64,000 nucleotides of DNA, taken from NCBI GenBank assembly GCA_964451785.1, contig CAYVJG010000007.1, positions 31,182 to 95,181 of the forward strand, given 5' to 3'. Positions within the stretch are counted from its first letter, which is position 1, and each line of letters begins with the position of its first letter. Position numbers and translations under genes: made by a program. This DNA is from JAJYSO01 sp964451785 (GTDB lineage: Bacteria > Bacteroidota > Bacteroidia > Flavobacteriales > Flavobacteriaceae). Shown in pieces: positions 43,320-53,136 of this stretch. The notes under the pieces are model-generated. The model ran no database searches and was not told the origin of the DNA. It was given only the letters and a program-made list of their open reading frames with translations.

Positions 43320-44381
43320 CTACACTTGATAAACAAATGCATTGACATTCATGCCGGCACCAACACTGGCAAAAATAACTACATCGCCTTCTTTTACAGC
43401 GTGGTTTTCCAAGCGCTCTCCTTTCACCATATCGAGTAAAGTAGGTAGTGTTGCCACAGAACTGTTACCTAATTTATGAATATTCATAGGCATAATGTGT
43501 TCAGGGATAGGTCTGTCGTATAATTTAAAGAAACGCTCAATCATGGCTTCATCCATCTTTTCATTAGCTTGATGAATAAACACCTTTTTTAAATCATCGA
43601 TAGAGCGACCACTTTTATCAAGACATTCTTTCATCGCTTGCGGCACCTGGGTTAACCCAAAGTTATAAATTCGACGTCCAGACATCTTGATGTACTGTGT
43701 ATTTGTTTCTGCTTCCTCCGGTTTATATGAACACGCATAATTCAAATAGGGAGCTTCAGTGTAGGTATAAGAAGCTGATCCATGCGCAATAATTCCGCCT
43801 GGCTGATCAGATTCTTCAACAATAGTAGCTCCTGCGCCATCAGCAAATATCATGGTATCACGATCGTGTGGATCTACAACGCGAGAAAGTGCTTCGGCAC
43901 CAATAACTAGACATTTTTTAGCCATTCCTGCTTTGATAAATGCTTGGGCATGAATCATACCTTCAACCCAACCCGGACAACCAAAAATCAAATCATAAGC
44001 TACACATCTAGGGTTCTTTATGCGTAGTTTATGTTTTACACGACAAGCAATACTAGGCACTTGGTCCGTTTGGTGAGAACCGGCTTTAACATCGCCAAAG
44101 TTTTGAGCAACGATAACATAATCTAAAGTCTCAGGATCTAATTTTGCATCTTCAATAGCTTTTTGGGCAGCAAGAGTAGCAATATCAGAAGTCACTTGGT
44201 CTTCTTTTATATAGCGACGCTCTTCAATTCCTGTGATTTTTTTGAATTTCTCCACAATCACTGCATTAGGATCTTCAATTTTAGAGCTATCTTTATTATA
44301 AAATTCGTGTCCCAAAAAATCGGCATTCTTTACCTGATTTTCGGGAATATAACTTCCAACTCCGGTAATAACTATAGACAT
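43320..44381 (-). CDS. 3-oxoacyl-ACP synthase III family protein (FabH-like)
   Basis: This 353-residue thiolase-fold enzyme has the KAS III triad: Cys135 in IFGCPGW, His in VFIHQANEKM near 268, and Asn in KLGNSSVATLP near 308. KAS III condenses acyl-CoA with malonyl-ACP to start fatty-acid synthesis. The protein has an insertion after the N-terminus (GHEFYNKDSSKIEDPNA) and is longer than E. coli FabH, as in the Bacteroidota paralogue that may make other lipids or ketones. A second FabH is probably elsewhere in the genome, so I leave the symbol empty. It is followed by the shared terminator. Confidence 0.88.
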   Translation of the reverse strand: MSIVITGVGSYIPENQVKNADFLGHEFYNKDSSKIEDPNAVIVEKFKKITGIEERRYIKEDQVTSDIATLAAQKAIEDAKLDPETLDYVIVAQNFGDVKAGSHQTDQVPSIACRVKHKLRIKNPRCVAYDLIFGCPGWVEGMIHAQAFIKAGMAKKCLVIGAEALSRVVDPHDRDTMIFADGAGATIVEESDQPGGIIAHGSASYTYTEAPYLNYACSYKPEEAETNTQYIKMSGRRIYNFGLTQVPQAMKECLDKSGRSIDDLKKVFIHQANEKMDEAMIERFFKLYDRPIPEHIMPMNIHKLGNSSVATLPTLLDMVKGERLENHAVKEGDVVIFASVGAGMNVNAFVYQV

Positions 44382-44519
44382 GTGCTTCTTTTATAATTTT
44401 ATATAGGGGTGAAAGTTATGAATTTTATCGTCAATTCAACTCACCACCCCTTTTTATTAAATATCAATATTCAAATTTAACAAATTGAATTGATATTAGA
44501 GTATTTATTTCAGAAATCC

Positions 44520-47369
44520 TTATTCTTCAATATAACTTTCTACTGATGGACAAGTACACATTAAATTGCGATCACCATAAGCATCATCAATACGACGAAC
44601 TGATGGCCAAAATTTATTGTCGCGTACATAGTCAAGTGGGAAGGCAGCTTGTTGACGAGAATAAGGCATAGCCCACTCATCAGCTGTTAACATCTCCATG
44701 GTATGCGGAGCATTTTTAACAACATTGTTAGGTTCATCGACAGTTGCTGCTTCAGCTTCTCCTTTAATTGAAATTAACGCATCGCAGAAACGATCTAATT
44801 CAGCTTTACTTTCGCTTTCAGTAGGTTCAATCATCAACGTACCGTGAACCGGGAATGACACTGTTGGCGCGTGGAATCCGTAATCGATTAAACGTTTAGC
44901 GATATCCATCACCTCAATACCATTAGCTTTAAATTCACGACAATCAAGAATCATTTCGTGTGCCGCACGACCGCGTTCACCTGAATACAAGATAGAGAAG
45001 TGCTGAGCTAAGCGCTCTTTGATATAGTTAGCGTTTAAAATAGCGTAAGCCGTAGCTTGTTTAACACCTTCTTTTCCTAACATAGCGATGTAGCCGTAAG
45101 AAATCAAACACACTAAAGCTGACCCGAATGGAGCTGCCGAAATTGAAGCTAGGCTCTTATCGCCTCCGGTTTTTACAATTGGATTAGACGGCAAGAAAGG
45201 TTTTAAATGTTCAGCAACACAAATTGGTCCAACACCAGGACCTCCACCTCCATGAGGAATAGAGAAAGTTTTGTGCAAGTTTAAGTGACAAACATCAGCG
45301 CCGATAGTTCCCGGATTCGTGTAGCCTACTTGCGCATTCATGTTAGCGCCATCTAAGTAAACTTGACCACCATTATCGTGTACAATTTTGACGATCTCGC
45401 GAATTGCTGACTCATATACCCCGTGAGTAGATGGGTAAGTCACCATTAATGCCGCCAAATTAGCTTTGTGTTTTTCTGCCTTAGCGCGAAGATCTTCAAC
45501 ATCAATATTACCCTCTTCAGTTGATTTAACTACCACTACTTTCATGCCGGCCATAGCTGCACTTGCAGGGTTTGTGCCGTGAGCTGAACTCGGAATCAAG
45601 CAAATGTTACGCTCTGTATCGCCGTTAGATTCGTGATAAGCTTTAATCACCATCAAACCCGCAAATTCACCTTGCGAACCTGCATTAGGTTGTAGTGAAG
45701 TAGCAGCAAAACCTGTAATGGTGCTCAATTGATTTTCTAAATTCTGAAGCATTTCTCTGTAACCTGCAGCTTGTTCTGCTGGCACAAATGGGTGAATAGT
45801 TCCCCATTGAGGATCGCTTAACGCTAACATTTCAGAGGCTGCATTGAGCTTCATTGTACAAGAACCCAAAGCAATCATCGATTGATTTAAGGCTAAATCT
45901 TTACGCTCTAATTTTTTGATATAGCGCATCATTTCAGTTTCTGAACGATGGCTATTAAACACCTCATTGGTTAAAAACTCAGTATCACGAGCAACAGCGC
46001 TATCCGCCAACAAATCAGTTTGTGTACTGACAATAGTTTCAGCTTTTTTACCTGCCGCTTCAGCAAATACCGCAAGGATATTATTTAAATCAGCCGGCAA
46101 AATGGTTTCGTTAAGCGCAATAGCTACTGTATCAGCATCAGGATAATAGAAATTAATTTCGGCTGCTTCAGCAATTTCTTTAATCTTAGCCGCGTCTGCT
46201 TTTACAGCTAAAGTGTCAAAGAACAAGGAATTGGTTTGTTCGTAACCTAATTTTTGAAGTGCTGCATTTAAGTCTGTAGCCGCATAGTGCACTTTATTAG
46301 CAATATACTCTAAACCTTGAGGACCGTGATAAACCGCATACATACCAGCCATAACAGCTAATAACACTTGCGCAGTACAGATATTTGAAGTGGCGCGGTC
46401 GCGTTTGATGTGTTGCTCACGGGTTTGCAAAGCCATACGCAGTGCAAATTGTCCGTCAACATCATGACTTACACCGATGATGCGCCCCGGCATATAGCGT
46501 TTGTGCTCAGCTTTAGTTACAAAATAAGCTGCATGAGGACCTCCGTAACCCATAGGGATACCAAAACGTTGAGTGGTACCTACAACTACATCGGCTCCCA
46601 TTTCTCCTGGAGCGCGTAATTTTACTAAGCTTAAAATATCAGCAGCAACGGCTACTTTTATATTTTCATCTTTGGCTTTAGCAATAAATTCTGAGCAGTC
46701 ATAAATTTGACCAGATACGCCTGGATATTGCAATAAAGCACCAAAGTATTTTTCACTAAAATCAAATTCTTCGTGATGACCAAATACAAGTTCAATATTC
46801 TGTGAACGAGCACGTGTTTTAAGAACAGCTTTAGTTTGTGGCAAAACTTCATCAGAGACAAAGAATGCACTCGCTTTGGCTTTCTTTTTAGCGCGGTCAC
46901 GCACGGCAAACAACAAGCTCATCGCTTCAGCAGCGGCTGTTGATTCATCGAGCAAAGAAGCATTGGCTAACTCCAATCCTGTCAAATCACAAACCATAGT
47001 TTGGAAGTTCAACAAGGCTTCTAAACGACCTTGTGCAATCTCAGCTTGGTATGGCGTATAAGCCGTATACCAACCCGGATTTTCAAGAATATTTCGTTGA
47101 ATAACCGCCGGCATATTTGTCGGGTGATAGCCTAAGCCTATATAAGTTTTAAAACGCTTATTTTTTGAAGCGAGTTGACCAATATGCGCTGCAAACTCTT
47201 GTTCTGAAAGAGCTACAGGTAAATCGAGGTCTTGTTTGAGTTTAATATCGTCCGGAATGGTTTCGTAGATAAGCTGATCTAGTGAGTCAACTCCTATAAC
47301 ATCTAGCATTTCCGGAGTGTTTTCTGGACGTGGACCAATGTGTCGCAACGCAAATGAATCTGTGTTCAT
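44520..47369 (-). CDS. gcvP: Glycine dehydrogenase (decarboxylating), P-protein
   Basis: This 949-residue single-chain P-protein has the N-terminal half with RHIGPRPENTPEML and IGLGYHPTNMPAVIQRNILENPGWYTAYTPYQAEI, and a C-terminal half with the PLP lysine Lys700 in HLNLHKTFSIPHGGGGPG. It decarboxylates glycine and passes the aminomethyl group to lipoyl H-protein in the glycine cleavage system. Full length, no break. It stands alone; the other gcv genes are not in the window. I found no glycine riboswitch in the 216 bases upstream. Confidence 0.97.
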   Translation of the reverse strand: MNTDSFALRHIGPRPENTPEMLDVIGVDSLDQLIYETIPDDIKLKQDLDLPVALSEQEFAAHIGQLASKNKRFKTYIGLGYHPTNMPAVIQRNILENPGWYTAYTPYQAEIAQGRLEALLNFQTMVCDLTGLELANASLLDESTAAAEAMSLLFAVRDRAKKKAKASAFFVSDEVLPQTKAVLKTRARSQNIELVFGHHEEFDFSEKYFGALLQYPGVSGQIYDCSEFIAKAKDENIKVAVAADILSLVKLRAPGEMGADVVVGTTQRFGIPMGYGGPHAAYFVTKAEHKRYMPGRIIGVSHDVDGQFALRMALQTREQHIKRDRATSNICTAQVLLAVMAGMYAVYHGPQGLEYIANKVHYAATDLNAALQKLGYEQTNSLFFDTLAVKADAAKIKEIAEAAEINFYYPDADTVAIALNETILPADLNNILAVFAEAAGKKAETIVSTQTDLLADSAVARDTEFLTNEVFNSHRSETEMMRYIKKLERKDLALNQSMIALGSCTMKLNAASEMLALSDPQWGTIHPFVPAEQAAGYREMLQNLENQLSTITGFAATSLQPNAGSQGEFAGLMVIKAYHESNGDTERNICLIPSSAHGTNPASAAMAGMKVVVVKSTEEGNIDVEDLRAKAEKHKANLAALMVTYPSTHGVYESAIREIVKIVHDNGGQVYLDGANMNAQVGYTNPGTIGADVCHLNLHKTFSIPHGGGGPGVGPICVAEHLKPFLPSNPIVKTGGDKSLASISAAPFGSALVCLISYGYIAMLGKEGVKQATAYAILNANYIKERLAQHFSILYSGERGRAAHEMILDCREFKANGIEVMDIAKRLIDYGFHAPTVSFPVHGTLMIEPTESESKAELDRFCDALISIKGEAEAATVDEPNNVVKNAPHTMEMLTADEWAMPYSRQQAAFPLDYVRDNKFWPSVRRIDDAYGDRNLMCTCPSVESYIEE

Positions 47370-47585
47370 AGTGTGGATAAAATTAGCAGTGTTTTACCAA
47401 GTTGCAAAAATACATTATTTAGTGGATTAACCTGTATTTTTATTATTTTCTCACAAAGATTACTGCCAAACCTGAATTACTTAGTTGTTACGCGAAAAAA
47501 ATTCTATTTTGCACACGCTGTTTTTTCACAAAACTATTAACTTTATAAGATAAAGCGTATTCTACTAACTCGTCTATTTTGATTT

Positions 47586-48080
47586 ATGCCTATTTTGAAA
47601 GCCATTTTTCGATTTTATATCGAAAGTAGTATTCATGTTTCTCTAGCTATCTGTGCNNNNNNNNNNNNNNNNNNNNNNNNNNNNNNNNNNNNNNNNNNNN
47701 NNNNNNNNNNNNNNNNNNNNNNNNNNNNNNNNNNNNNNNNNNNNNNNNNNNNNNNNTTTATCTTTGTGCTCGCCCTCATCTTACCTTTTGAAATTCGCGA
47801 TTTACAATTTGACGATCCCGAACTGGGCACTTTACCTCAACGTTTTGGCGTAACGCGCACCAAACAAATAGGTTATGGCTTACTACTTTTGTTTATCCTC
47901 TTAACGCTAGTCAATCCCAGTTTATCACTCACAGGGCAATTAATCAGTTGTGGCATAGCCGTACTCGTAGGGGTTTTTACATTTTTTACGCACAAAAAAC
48001 AATCTATTTATTACACCGCTTTTTGGGTTGAAGCAGTTCCTATTTACTGGTTTGGGTTGATTTGGCTTTTTGCGCATTAA
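47586..48080 (+). CDS. UbiA-like membrane protein interrupted by an assembly gap
   Basis: The ends of a membrane protein flank 100 N at 47657-47756. The start (MPILKAIFRFYIESSIHVSLA) and the rest (FIFVLALILPFEIRDLQFDDPELGTLPQRFGVTRTK followed by three helices) resemble a UbiA-superfamily prenyltransferase-like protein of Flavobacteriia, with the second DxxD-like acidic motif in EIRDLQFDD. About 130 real residues are visible where such proteins have about 280, so the true gap is probably much longer than 100 bases. The first acidic motif is missing in the gap, so activity cannot be judged. Confidence 0.7.
   Translation: MPILKAIFRFYIESSIHVSLAICXXXXXXXXXXXXXXXXXXXXXXXXXXXXXXXXXXFIFVLALILPFEIRDLQFDDPELGTLPQRFGVTRTKQIGYGLLLLFILLTLVNPSLSLTGQLISCGIAVLVGVFTFFTHKKQSIYYTAFWVEAVPIYWFGLIWLFAH
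47657..47756. other. Assembly gap (100 N)
   Basis: Exactly 100 N inside the UbiA-like gene; the round number marks a scaffold join of unknown true length. Confidence 0.99.
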
Positions 48081-48120
48081 AATCGATTCAAAAGCTTTCT
48101 ACAATTCATTTTAAGTAGTT

Positions 48121-48128
48121 TATCTTTG
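48121..48128 (+). promoter_or_regulatory. Possible -7 box of gltX
   Basis: TATCTTTG fits TAnnTTTG and lies 16 bases before the gltX start, followed by the common GCACC. No TTG is found at the expected spacing. Confidence 0.45.
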
Positions 48129-48144
48129 CACCAAAAATTTAACT

Positions 48145-49671
48145 ATGGCATCAAATGTTCGCGTGCGATTTGCACCAAGCCCAACCGGACCTTTACACAT
48201 CGGTGGTTTACGAACTGCTTTATACAATTACCTCTTTGCCAAAAAAATGGGTGGAGAGTTTTTATTGCGCATTGAAGACACTGACCAAAAACGCTTTGTC
48301 AAAGGCGCCGAAGACTACATCATTGAATCGCTCAACTGGTGTGGCATTCCTTATGATGAAGGCATTGACAAAGATGGCGGCCATGGCCCGTATCGTCAAA
48401 GTGAACGCAAAGCGATTTACAAAACCTATACTGATCAATTGCTTGAAACAGGGCATGCGTATTACGCTTTTGATACCGCTGAAGAATTGGCTGAATTGCG
48501 TGCACAGTTTGAAAGCGAAGGCAAAACCTTTAGTTACAATTGGGAAACACGTGATCAATTAAACAATTCGCTTGCACTTTCTAAAGAAGAAGTTAATCAA
48601 AAATTAGAGCAGGGCGTAGCTTACGTCATCCGATTTAAACCGCCTCGCCAAGAAGAATTGCTTTTAGAAGATTTAGTTCGCGGAAAAATTAAAGTGAATA
48701 CTGATGTTGTTGACGACAAAGTATTGTATAAAAGTGATGGCTTACCAACTTATCACATGGCTAACATCATCGATGACCATTTAATGGAAATCAGTCATGT
48801 TATCCGTGGTGAAGAATGGTTACCTTCATTAGCTCTACACATTTTATTGTATCGCGCTTTTGGATGGGATGCCCCTCAATTTGCTCACCTTCCACTCATC
48901 CTTAAACCCACGGGAAAAGGAAAATTGAGCAAACGCGATGGCGATAAAATGGGCTTTCCTGTTTTTCCTTTAGAATGGAAAGACCCTAAATCAGATAATG
49001 TCGCATCGGGTTATCGCGAAGATGGATATTATCCTGAAACTTTGGTTAATATGCTCGCCTTTTTAGGCTGGAATCCGGGTAATGGCAATGAACAAGAAAT
49101 TTTTACTCTTGACGAATTAGGTCAGCTTTTCAGTTTAGAGAAAGTATCAAAAAGCGGAGCCAAATTTGATCCTGATAAAACAAAATGGTTTCAACACCAC
49201 TATTTACAAACACAAACAAACATCAGCTTAGCTGAAGCCTACATGCCTATTTTAACAGAGAAAGGCATTCAAGTTTCTATTGCGTACGTTGAAAAAGTAG
49301 TCGAAGCCATTAAAGAGCGTGCTACTTTTGTCACTGATTTTTGGGATCTGAGTGCTTTCTTTTTTGAAGCGCCAGTTGAATTTAACAACAAAGCCAAAAA
49401 GAAAGCTTGGAAAGCGGATACTGCCGAAATCATGACCACCGTTAAAGGTTTGATTGAAGGCGTTGACAGTTTTGATATTCCACATTTAGAAGAAGCTATC
49501 AAAGGATGGATTACCAGCCAAGAAATTGGATTTGGAAAAGTCATGAGTCCTTTACGCCTCACTTTAGTCGGCGAAATGAAAGGCCCTGATTTGTTTTTAA
49601 TCATGACCATGATTGGCAAAGAAGCCACCCTAGCGCGCCTTAACTATGCCATAAACACTTTAGAAGCTTAA
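48145..49671 (+). CDS. gltX: Glutamate--tRNA ligase
   Basis: This 508-residue class I synthetase has the HIGH-type motif His18-Ile-Gly-Gly21 in APSPTGPLHIGGLRTALYN and the KMSKS-type motif Lys260-Leu-Ser-Lys-Arg. RIEDTDQKR near residue 44 and IRGEEWLPSLALH near 225 confirm glutamyl specificity. It charges tRNA-Glu (and in organisms lacking GlnRS also tRNA-Gln, but this genome has glnS at 54.2 kb). Full length. It is followed by a strong terminator. Confidence 0.97.
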   Translation: MASNVRVRFAPSPTGPLHIGGLRTALYNYLFAKKMGGEFLLRIEDTDQKRFVKGAEDYIIESLNWCGIPYDEGIDKDGGHGPYRQSERKAIYKTYTDQLLETGHAYYAFDTAEELAELRAQFESEGKTFSYNWETRDQLNNSLALSKEEVNQKLEQGVAYVIRFKPPRQEELLLEDLVRGKIKVNTDVVDDKVLYKSDGLPTYHMANIIDDHLMEISHVIRGEEWLPSLALHILLYRAFGWDAPQFAHLPLILKPTGKGKLSKRDGDKMGFPVFPLEWKDPKSDNVASGYREDGYYPETLVNMLAFLGWNPGNGNEQEIFTLDELGQLFSLEKVSKSGAKFDPDKTKWFQHHYLQTQTNISLAEAYMPILTEKGIQVSIAYVEKVVEAIKERATFVTDFWDLSAFFFEAPVEFNNKAKKKAWKADTAEIMTTVKGLIEGVDSFDIPHLEEAIKGWITSQEIGFGKVMSPLRLTLVGEMKGPDLFLIMTMIGKEATLARLNYAINTLEA

Positions 49672-49691
49672 ACAACTTCTATATCAGATAA

Positions 49692-49739
49692 AACAAGCGG
49701 TCATACCATTAAGTGTGACCGCTTGTTGTTGTTTTTTTT
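49692..49739. terminator. Terminator after gltX
   Basis: The stem ACAAGCGGTCA/TGTGACCGCTTGT is followed by TTGTTTTTTTT. It separates gltX from the convergent DUF779 gene. Confidence 0.9.
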
Positions 49740-49752
49740 ACAATTCTCTCAG

Positions 49753-50130
49753 CTAATCGTTATACACTACGGGCTCAAGGTTTTGCAACTCTTCTTCCGT
49801 AAATAAACGGTAGTGGATTTTAAATGTTTTCCCCAGAGGTGTTTCTAAGGAAAATCCGCCTACACCAAATCCATCTTGAACATCGAGTGTGAAATGTGAA
49901 TTTTTCCAATACACAAAAAGATCTTTATCTACCCAAAACTCATAACCTTCCACTTTTCCAATCATAACATCATTCATCCGTGGAAAAAAAGCAGATTTCT
50001 CAAAACACTGTGGTTGCGTTCCTTCACAACATCCACCGGCTTGATAAAACATCAATGCGCCGTATTGTTTTGTTAAATCTTGTATGACTTTTCGGGCTTC
50101 ATCTGTAACTTCTATTCGTTTTACATTCAT
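49753..50130 (-). CDS. DUF779 domain protein
   Basis: This 125-residue protein belongs to the DUF779 family: YQAGGCCEGTQPQCFE near residue 30 carries the conserved Cys-Cys and third Cys, and the C-terminal half has DVQDGFGVGGFSLETP. The family almost always sits beside an aldehyde dehydrogenase gene, as here (65 bases downstream of it), and its role is unknown; a redox or metal-related helper for the dehydrogenase is often supposed. Same strand as the dehydrogenase, so one transcript is likely. Confidence 0.92.
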   Translation of the reverse strand: MNVKRIEVTDEARKVIQDLTKQYGALMFYQAGGCCEGTQPQCFEKSAFFPRMNDVMIGKVEGYEFWVDKDLFVYWKNSHFTLDVQDGFGVGGFSLETPLGKTFKIHYRLFTEEELQNLEPVVYND

Positions 50131-50195
50131 AAAGCATTTGATTTAAATTGAAAGGAGTGCCTATAAACTAGACACTCCCTTACAGCATCAATCAA

Positions 50196-51725
50196 TTAAA
50201 AAAAGCCCTGTTTCTTTTTATCATATGAAATCAGCATATTTTTAGTTTGACGGTAATGGTCGAGCATCATTTTGTGATTTTCACGTCCTACTCCTGATTG
50301 TTTATACCCTCCAAATGGCGCTCCAGCCGGATAAGAATGGTATTGATTAACCCAAACGCGTCCTGCTAAAATTTGTCTAGGGATTTGATACAACTGATGT
50401 GAATCACGGGTCCAAACACCGCTACCTAATCCATAAAGTGTATCATTACCTATTTCAACGGCTTCCTGTTCATCTTTAAAGGTAGTCACTGCCAAAACAG
50501 GACCAAAAATTTCTTCTTGAAAAATACGCATTTTATTGTGTCCCTTAAAAATAGTCGGCTCAATATAATAGCCATCGGCAAGATCACCATTCATTTGCTT
50601 AGCATTTCCACCAGTTAAAACCTCAGCACCTTCTTCTTTTCCCAATTTGAGGTAAGACAAAATTTTATCGTATTGGATTTTTGAATTTTGAGCCCCCATC
50701 ATAGTGGTCGTATCGAGCGGATTTCCCATTTTTATAGCTTCGGTACGTGCAATAACACGTGCAATAAAATCATCATAAATATCTTCTTGCACCAACAATC
50801 GCGAAGGAGCTGTACAAATTTCACCTGAATTTAAAAACATCATCACGGCGCCTTCTACAGCTTTATCTAAAAACTCATCGTCTTTAGCCATGACGGAATT
50901 AAAGAAAATATTAGGTGATTTTCCTCCCAGCTCTAGCGTTACAGGAATGATATTTTCAGTAGCGTATTGCATCACCATACGGCCAGTAGCTGTTGAACCT
51001 GTAAAGGCTGCCTTAGCTACTTTTGGATTAGTCACCAAAGCTCTACCTACTTTAGCGCCGAATCCATTGACAATATTCACGACTCCATCAGGAATTAAAT
51101 CAGCAATAAGCTCAATGAGTTCCATTATAGAAACAGGAGTACTTTCAGCAGGTTTTAGGACCACGGTATTTCCGGCAGCTAAAGCCGGAGCTAATTTCCA
51201 TACGGCCATTAAAATCGGGAAATTCCAAGGGATTATTTGCCCCACTACGCCTAGAGGTTCTTTGACAATTAAAGATACCTGCTGGCCGCCTAACTCAGTA
51301 AGCGCTCCTTCTTCAGCGCGAATAACACTGGCAAAATATCTAAAGTGATCAACGGCTAAAGGCAAGTCTGCATTAAGTGTTTCACGTACGGCTTTACCAT
51401 TATCTACAGTTTCTACACGTGCCAGATAGTCTAAATTTTCTTCAATTCTATCAGCTATTTTATTCAGCATAATGCTGCGTTCTGTAGCCGAGGTTAGCTT
51501 AAAGCTTTCAAAAGCCTTAGCGGCTACCTCTACTGCTCTGTTGATATCTTCTGCAGTCGAATCGGCTGCTTGGGTAAACACCTTGCCATCAATAGGAGAA
51601 ACGACATCAAAGTATTTTCCCTCAAAGGGCTCAACAAATTGCCCCCCAATAAAGTTGTTGTATTTGACTTTGAGTTGTGGTCTGTCAAGAAGTGTGGCTT
51701 CTTTTTCTTTTACAGCTGTTGACAT
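50196..51725 (-). CDS. NAD(P)-dependent aldehyde dehydrogenase (AldB/ExaC type)
   Basis: This 509-residue aldehyde dehydrogenase has IPWNFPI near residue 165, the catalytic Glu in LELGGKSPNIFF near 268, and the nucleophile Cys304 in SGEICTAPSRL. It oxidises small aldehydes (acetaldehyde type) to acids with NAD(P)+. The paired DUF779 gene supports placement with the AldB/ExaC/Adh group. The start at 51725 gives a full-length enzyme. A PfpI/DJ-1 gene lies upstream on the same strand but is separated by its own terminator. Confidence 0.93.
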   Translation of the reverse strand: MSTAVKEKEATLLDRPQLKVKYNNFIGGQFVEPFEGKYFDVVSPIDGKVFTQAADSTAEDINRAVEVAAKAFESFKLTSATERSIMLNKIADRIEENLDYLARVETVDNGKAVRETLNADLPLAVDHFRYFASVIRAEEGALTELGGQQVSLIVKEPLGVVGQIIPWNFPILMAVWKLAPALAAGNTVVLKPAESTPVSIMELIELIADLIPDGVVNIVNGFGAKVGRALVTNPKVAKAAFTGSTATGRMVMQYATENIIPVTLELGGKSPNIFFNSVMAKDDEFLDKAVEGAVMMFLNSGEICTAPSRLLVQEDIYDDFIARVIARTEAIKMGNPLDTTTMMGAQNSKIQYDKILSYLKLGKEEGAEVLTGGNAKQMNGDLADGYYIEPTIFKGHNKMRIFQEEIFGPVLAVTTFKDEQEAVEIGNDTLYGLGSGVWTRDSHQLYQIPRQILAGRVWVNQYHSYPAGAPFGGYKQSGVGRENHKMMLDHYRQTKNMLISYDKKKQGFF

Positions 51726-51928
51726 AAGTATAAGTTTTAGGGGTTAATAATTAGTTTCCCTAAAATAATACAACAAACTGATATTCCACATCATACAGCG
51801 TTAAGATATTATAAACAAAGTGTTATTTCACTATATATTATCAAAGAGCGGATGCAAAACACAAAAAGATGATATTTTTATAATTTAACCAACTTAAATC
51901 TAAAAGACGGTTTAAACAACCCGACAAA

Positions 51929-51975
51929 CAAAATCCCCAAAGCAATTACTTATTAAATGTTTTGGGGATTTCAAT
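51929..51975 (-). terminator. Terminator after the PfpI/DJ-1 gene
   Basis: AAATCCCCAAA and TTTTGGGGATTT form a stem; on the minus strand it is followed by a T-rich GATTTTGTTTG. It lies 22 bases after the stop at 51997. Confidence 0.75.
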
Positions 51976-51996
51976 TACTCAAATTACAACTAAAAA

Positions 51997-52575
51997 TTAG
52001 GCTGAAATTTTCACTTCTAAAAGTTTATAAAATTCTTTTAATATGGCAGGGTGCCCCGGCCAAGCGGGTGAAGTCACCAAATTTCCGTCAACTATAGCCT
52101 CACTTACACCAATTTCTTTATAGGTGCCACCAGCCAGAGCTACATCAGGACCAACAGCCGGATAAGCGGTTAAGGTATAGCCATCTAAAACACGTGCTGC
52201 CGTCAAAATTTGGATGCCGTGACAAATAGCGGCTACAGGCAAGTCTTTTTCAAAGAAATATTGCGTCATCTCGAGTACACGTGAATTGAGTCGAATGTAT
52301 TCAGGCGCGCGACCGCCACAGACATATAAGCCATCGTAATCTTCTAAATTAACTTGATCAAAAGTTTTATTGAGGGCAAAGCGGTGTCCTGGTGTTTCGG
52401 CATAAGTTTGATAGCCCACAAAATCGTGTACAGCCGTTTCTACAGTTTCACCTGCTTTTTTACCCGGACAGACCACATCAACTGCTAAGCCTACCGAAAG
52501 CATGGCTTGAAAAGGAACCATAACTTCGTAATCTTCTACAAAATCACCGGCTAGCATTAAAATTTTTTTACTCAT
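51997..52575 (-). CDS. DJ-1/PfpI family protein
   Basis: This 192-residue protein has the nucleophile elbow Ala-Ile-Cys118-His119-Gly and LYVCGGRAPEYIR near residue 83, the PfpI-type arrangement. Glu15 (DFVEDYEV) is the expected partner acid. Members include intracellular proteases, glyoxalases and deglycases; which activity applies here cannot be read. The nearby aldehyde dehydrogenase makes a role in dealing with reactive aldehydes possible. Cytoplasmic, no signal peptide. Confidence 0.9.
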   Translation of the reverse strand: MSKKILMLAGDFVEDYEVMVPFQAMLSVGLAVDVVCPGKKAGETVETAVHDFVGYQTYAETPGHRFALNKTFDQVNLEDYDGLYVCGGRAPEYIRLNSRVLEMTQYFFEKDLPVAAICHGIQILTAARVLDGYTLTAYPAVGPDVALAGGTYKEIGVSEAIVDGNLVTSPAWPGHPAILKEFYKLLEVKISA

Positions 52576-52662
52576 AATTTAAGTGTATTAGTTTTGTTTG
52601 TTATCAAAGTTATTAAATAATCTCAAAAAAAAAGTAGCAGCTGAACTAAGAAAAGGTTAAGG

Positions 52663-53058
52663 TTAGATTTGCTGTTTACAATCTACATTAATAAGTGATA
52701 AATAAACACACAAAACGCCACCGATAAGCACGCTTAATAAAGCCACAAGTGTTTTGGCAGCAATAACGCCTAATGCCTCACCTGACAAAAACGTCCAAAC
52801 AGCGACAAACACAGCAAATCCAATAGCTAAATCGCGCACTAAATGCAATCCTGTGGCACGCCTAACACGCAAAGACAAATCAGCCTGTTTTTTACGCATC
52901 AAGAAAAATAACGGAAGTGCTAGAATTAAAAAGGGAGGTAATCCTGCTAAGACAGCTTGTTGTCCTGAAGGTTGTTGAAAATCGTTTAGCACAAAGCAAA
53001 TGATAAGCCCCGCTAACATCAACAGTCTATATCGCCAAGCTGTAGCAGAAGAAAGCAT
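52663..53058 (-). CDS. Four-helix membrane protein of unknown function
   Basis: This 131-residue protein has four predicted helices (about residues 10-25, 35-53, 74-92 and 97-118) and a basic loop with MRKKQADLSLRVRRATGLHL. No family is recognised. It stands between the PfpI gene and the stress-type cassette at 53.1-54.1 kb, same strand, with gaps of about 80 bases on both sides. The positive-inside pattern and clear helices support a real gene. Confidence 0.65.
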   Translation of the reverse strand: MLSSATAWRYRLLMLAGLIICFVLNDFQQPSGQQAVLAGLPPFLILALPLFFLMRKKQADLSLRVRRATGLHLVRDLAIGFAVFVAVWTFLSGEALGVIAAKTLVALLSVLIGGVLCVYLSLINVDCKQQI

Positions 53059-53136
53059 AATGCATTAATTTTTGATAATATATCACCTAAATTAATGCTT
53101 TTTTAATGATTATGCAAACAAAAATAATAAATACGC

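Noticed and set aside
47370..47585. Glycine riboswitch upstream of gcvP
   Set aside because: I find no tandem aptamer-like conserved cores; the stretch is AT-rich with no strong stem.
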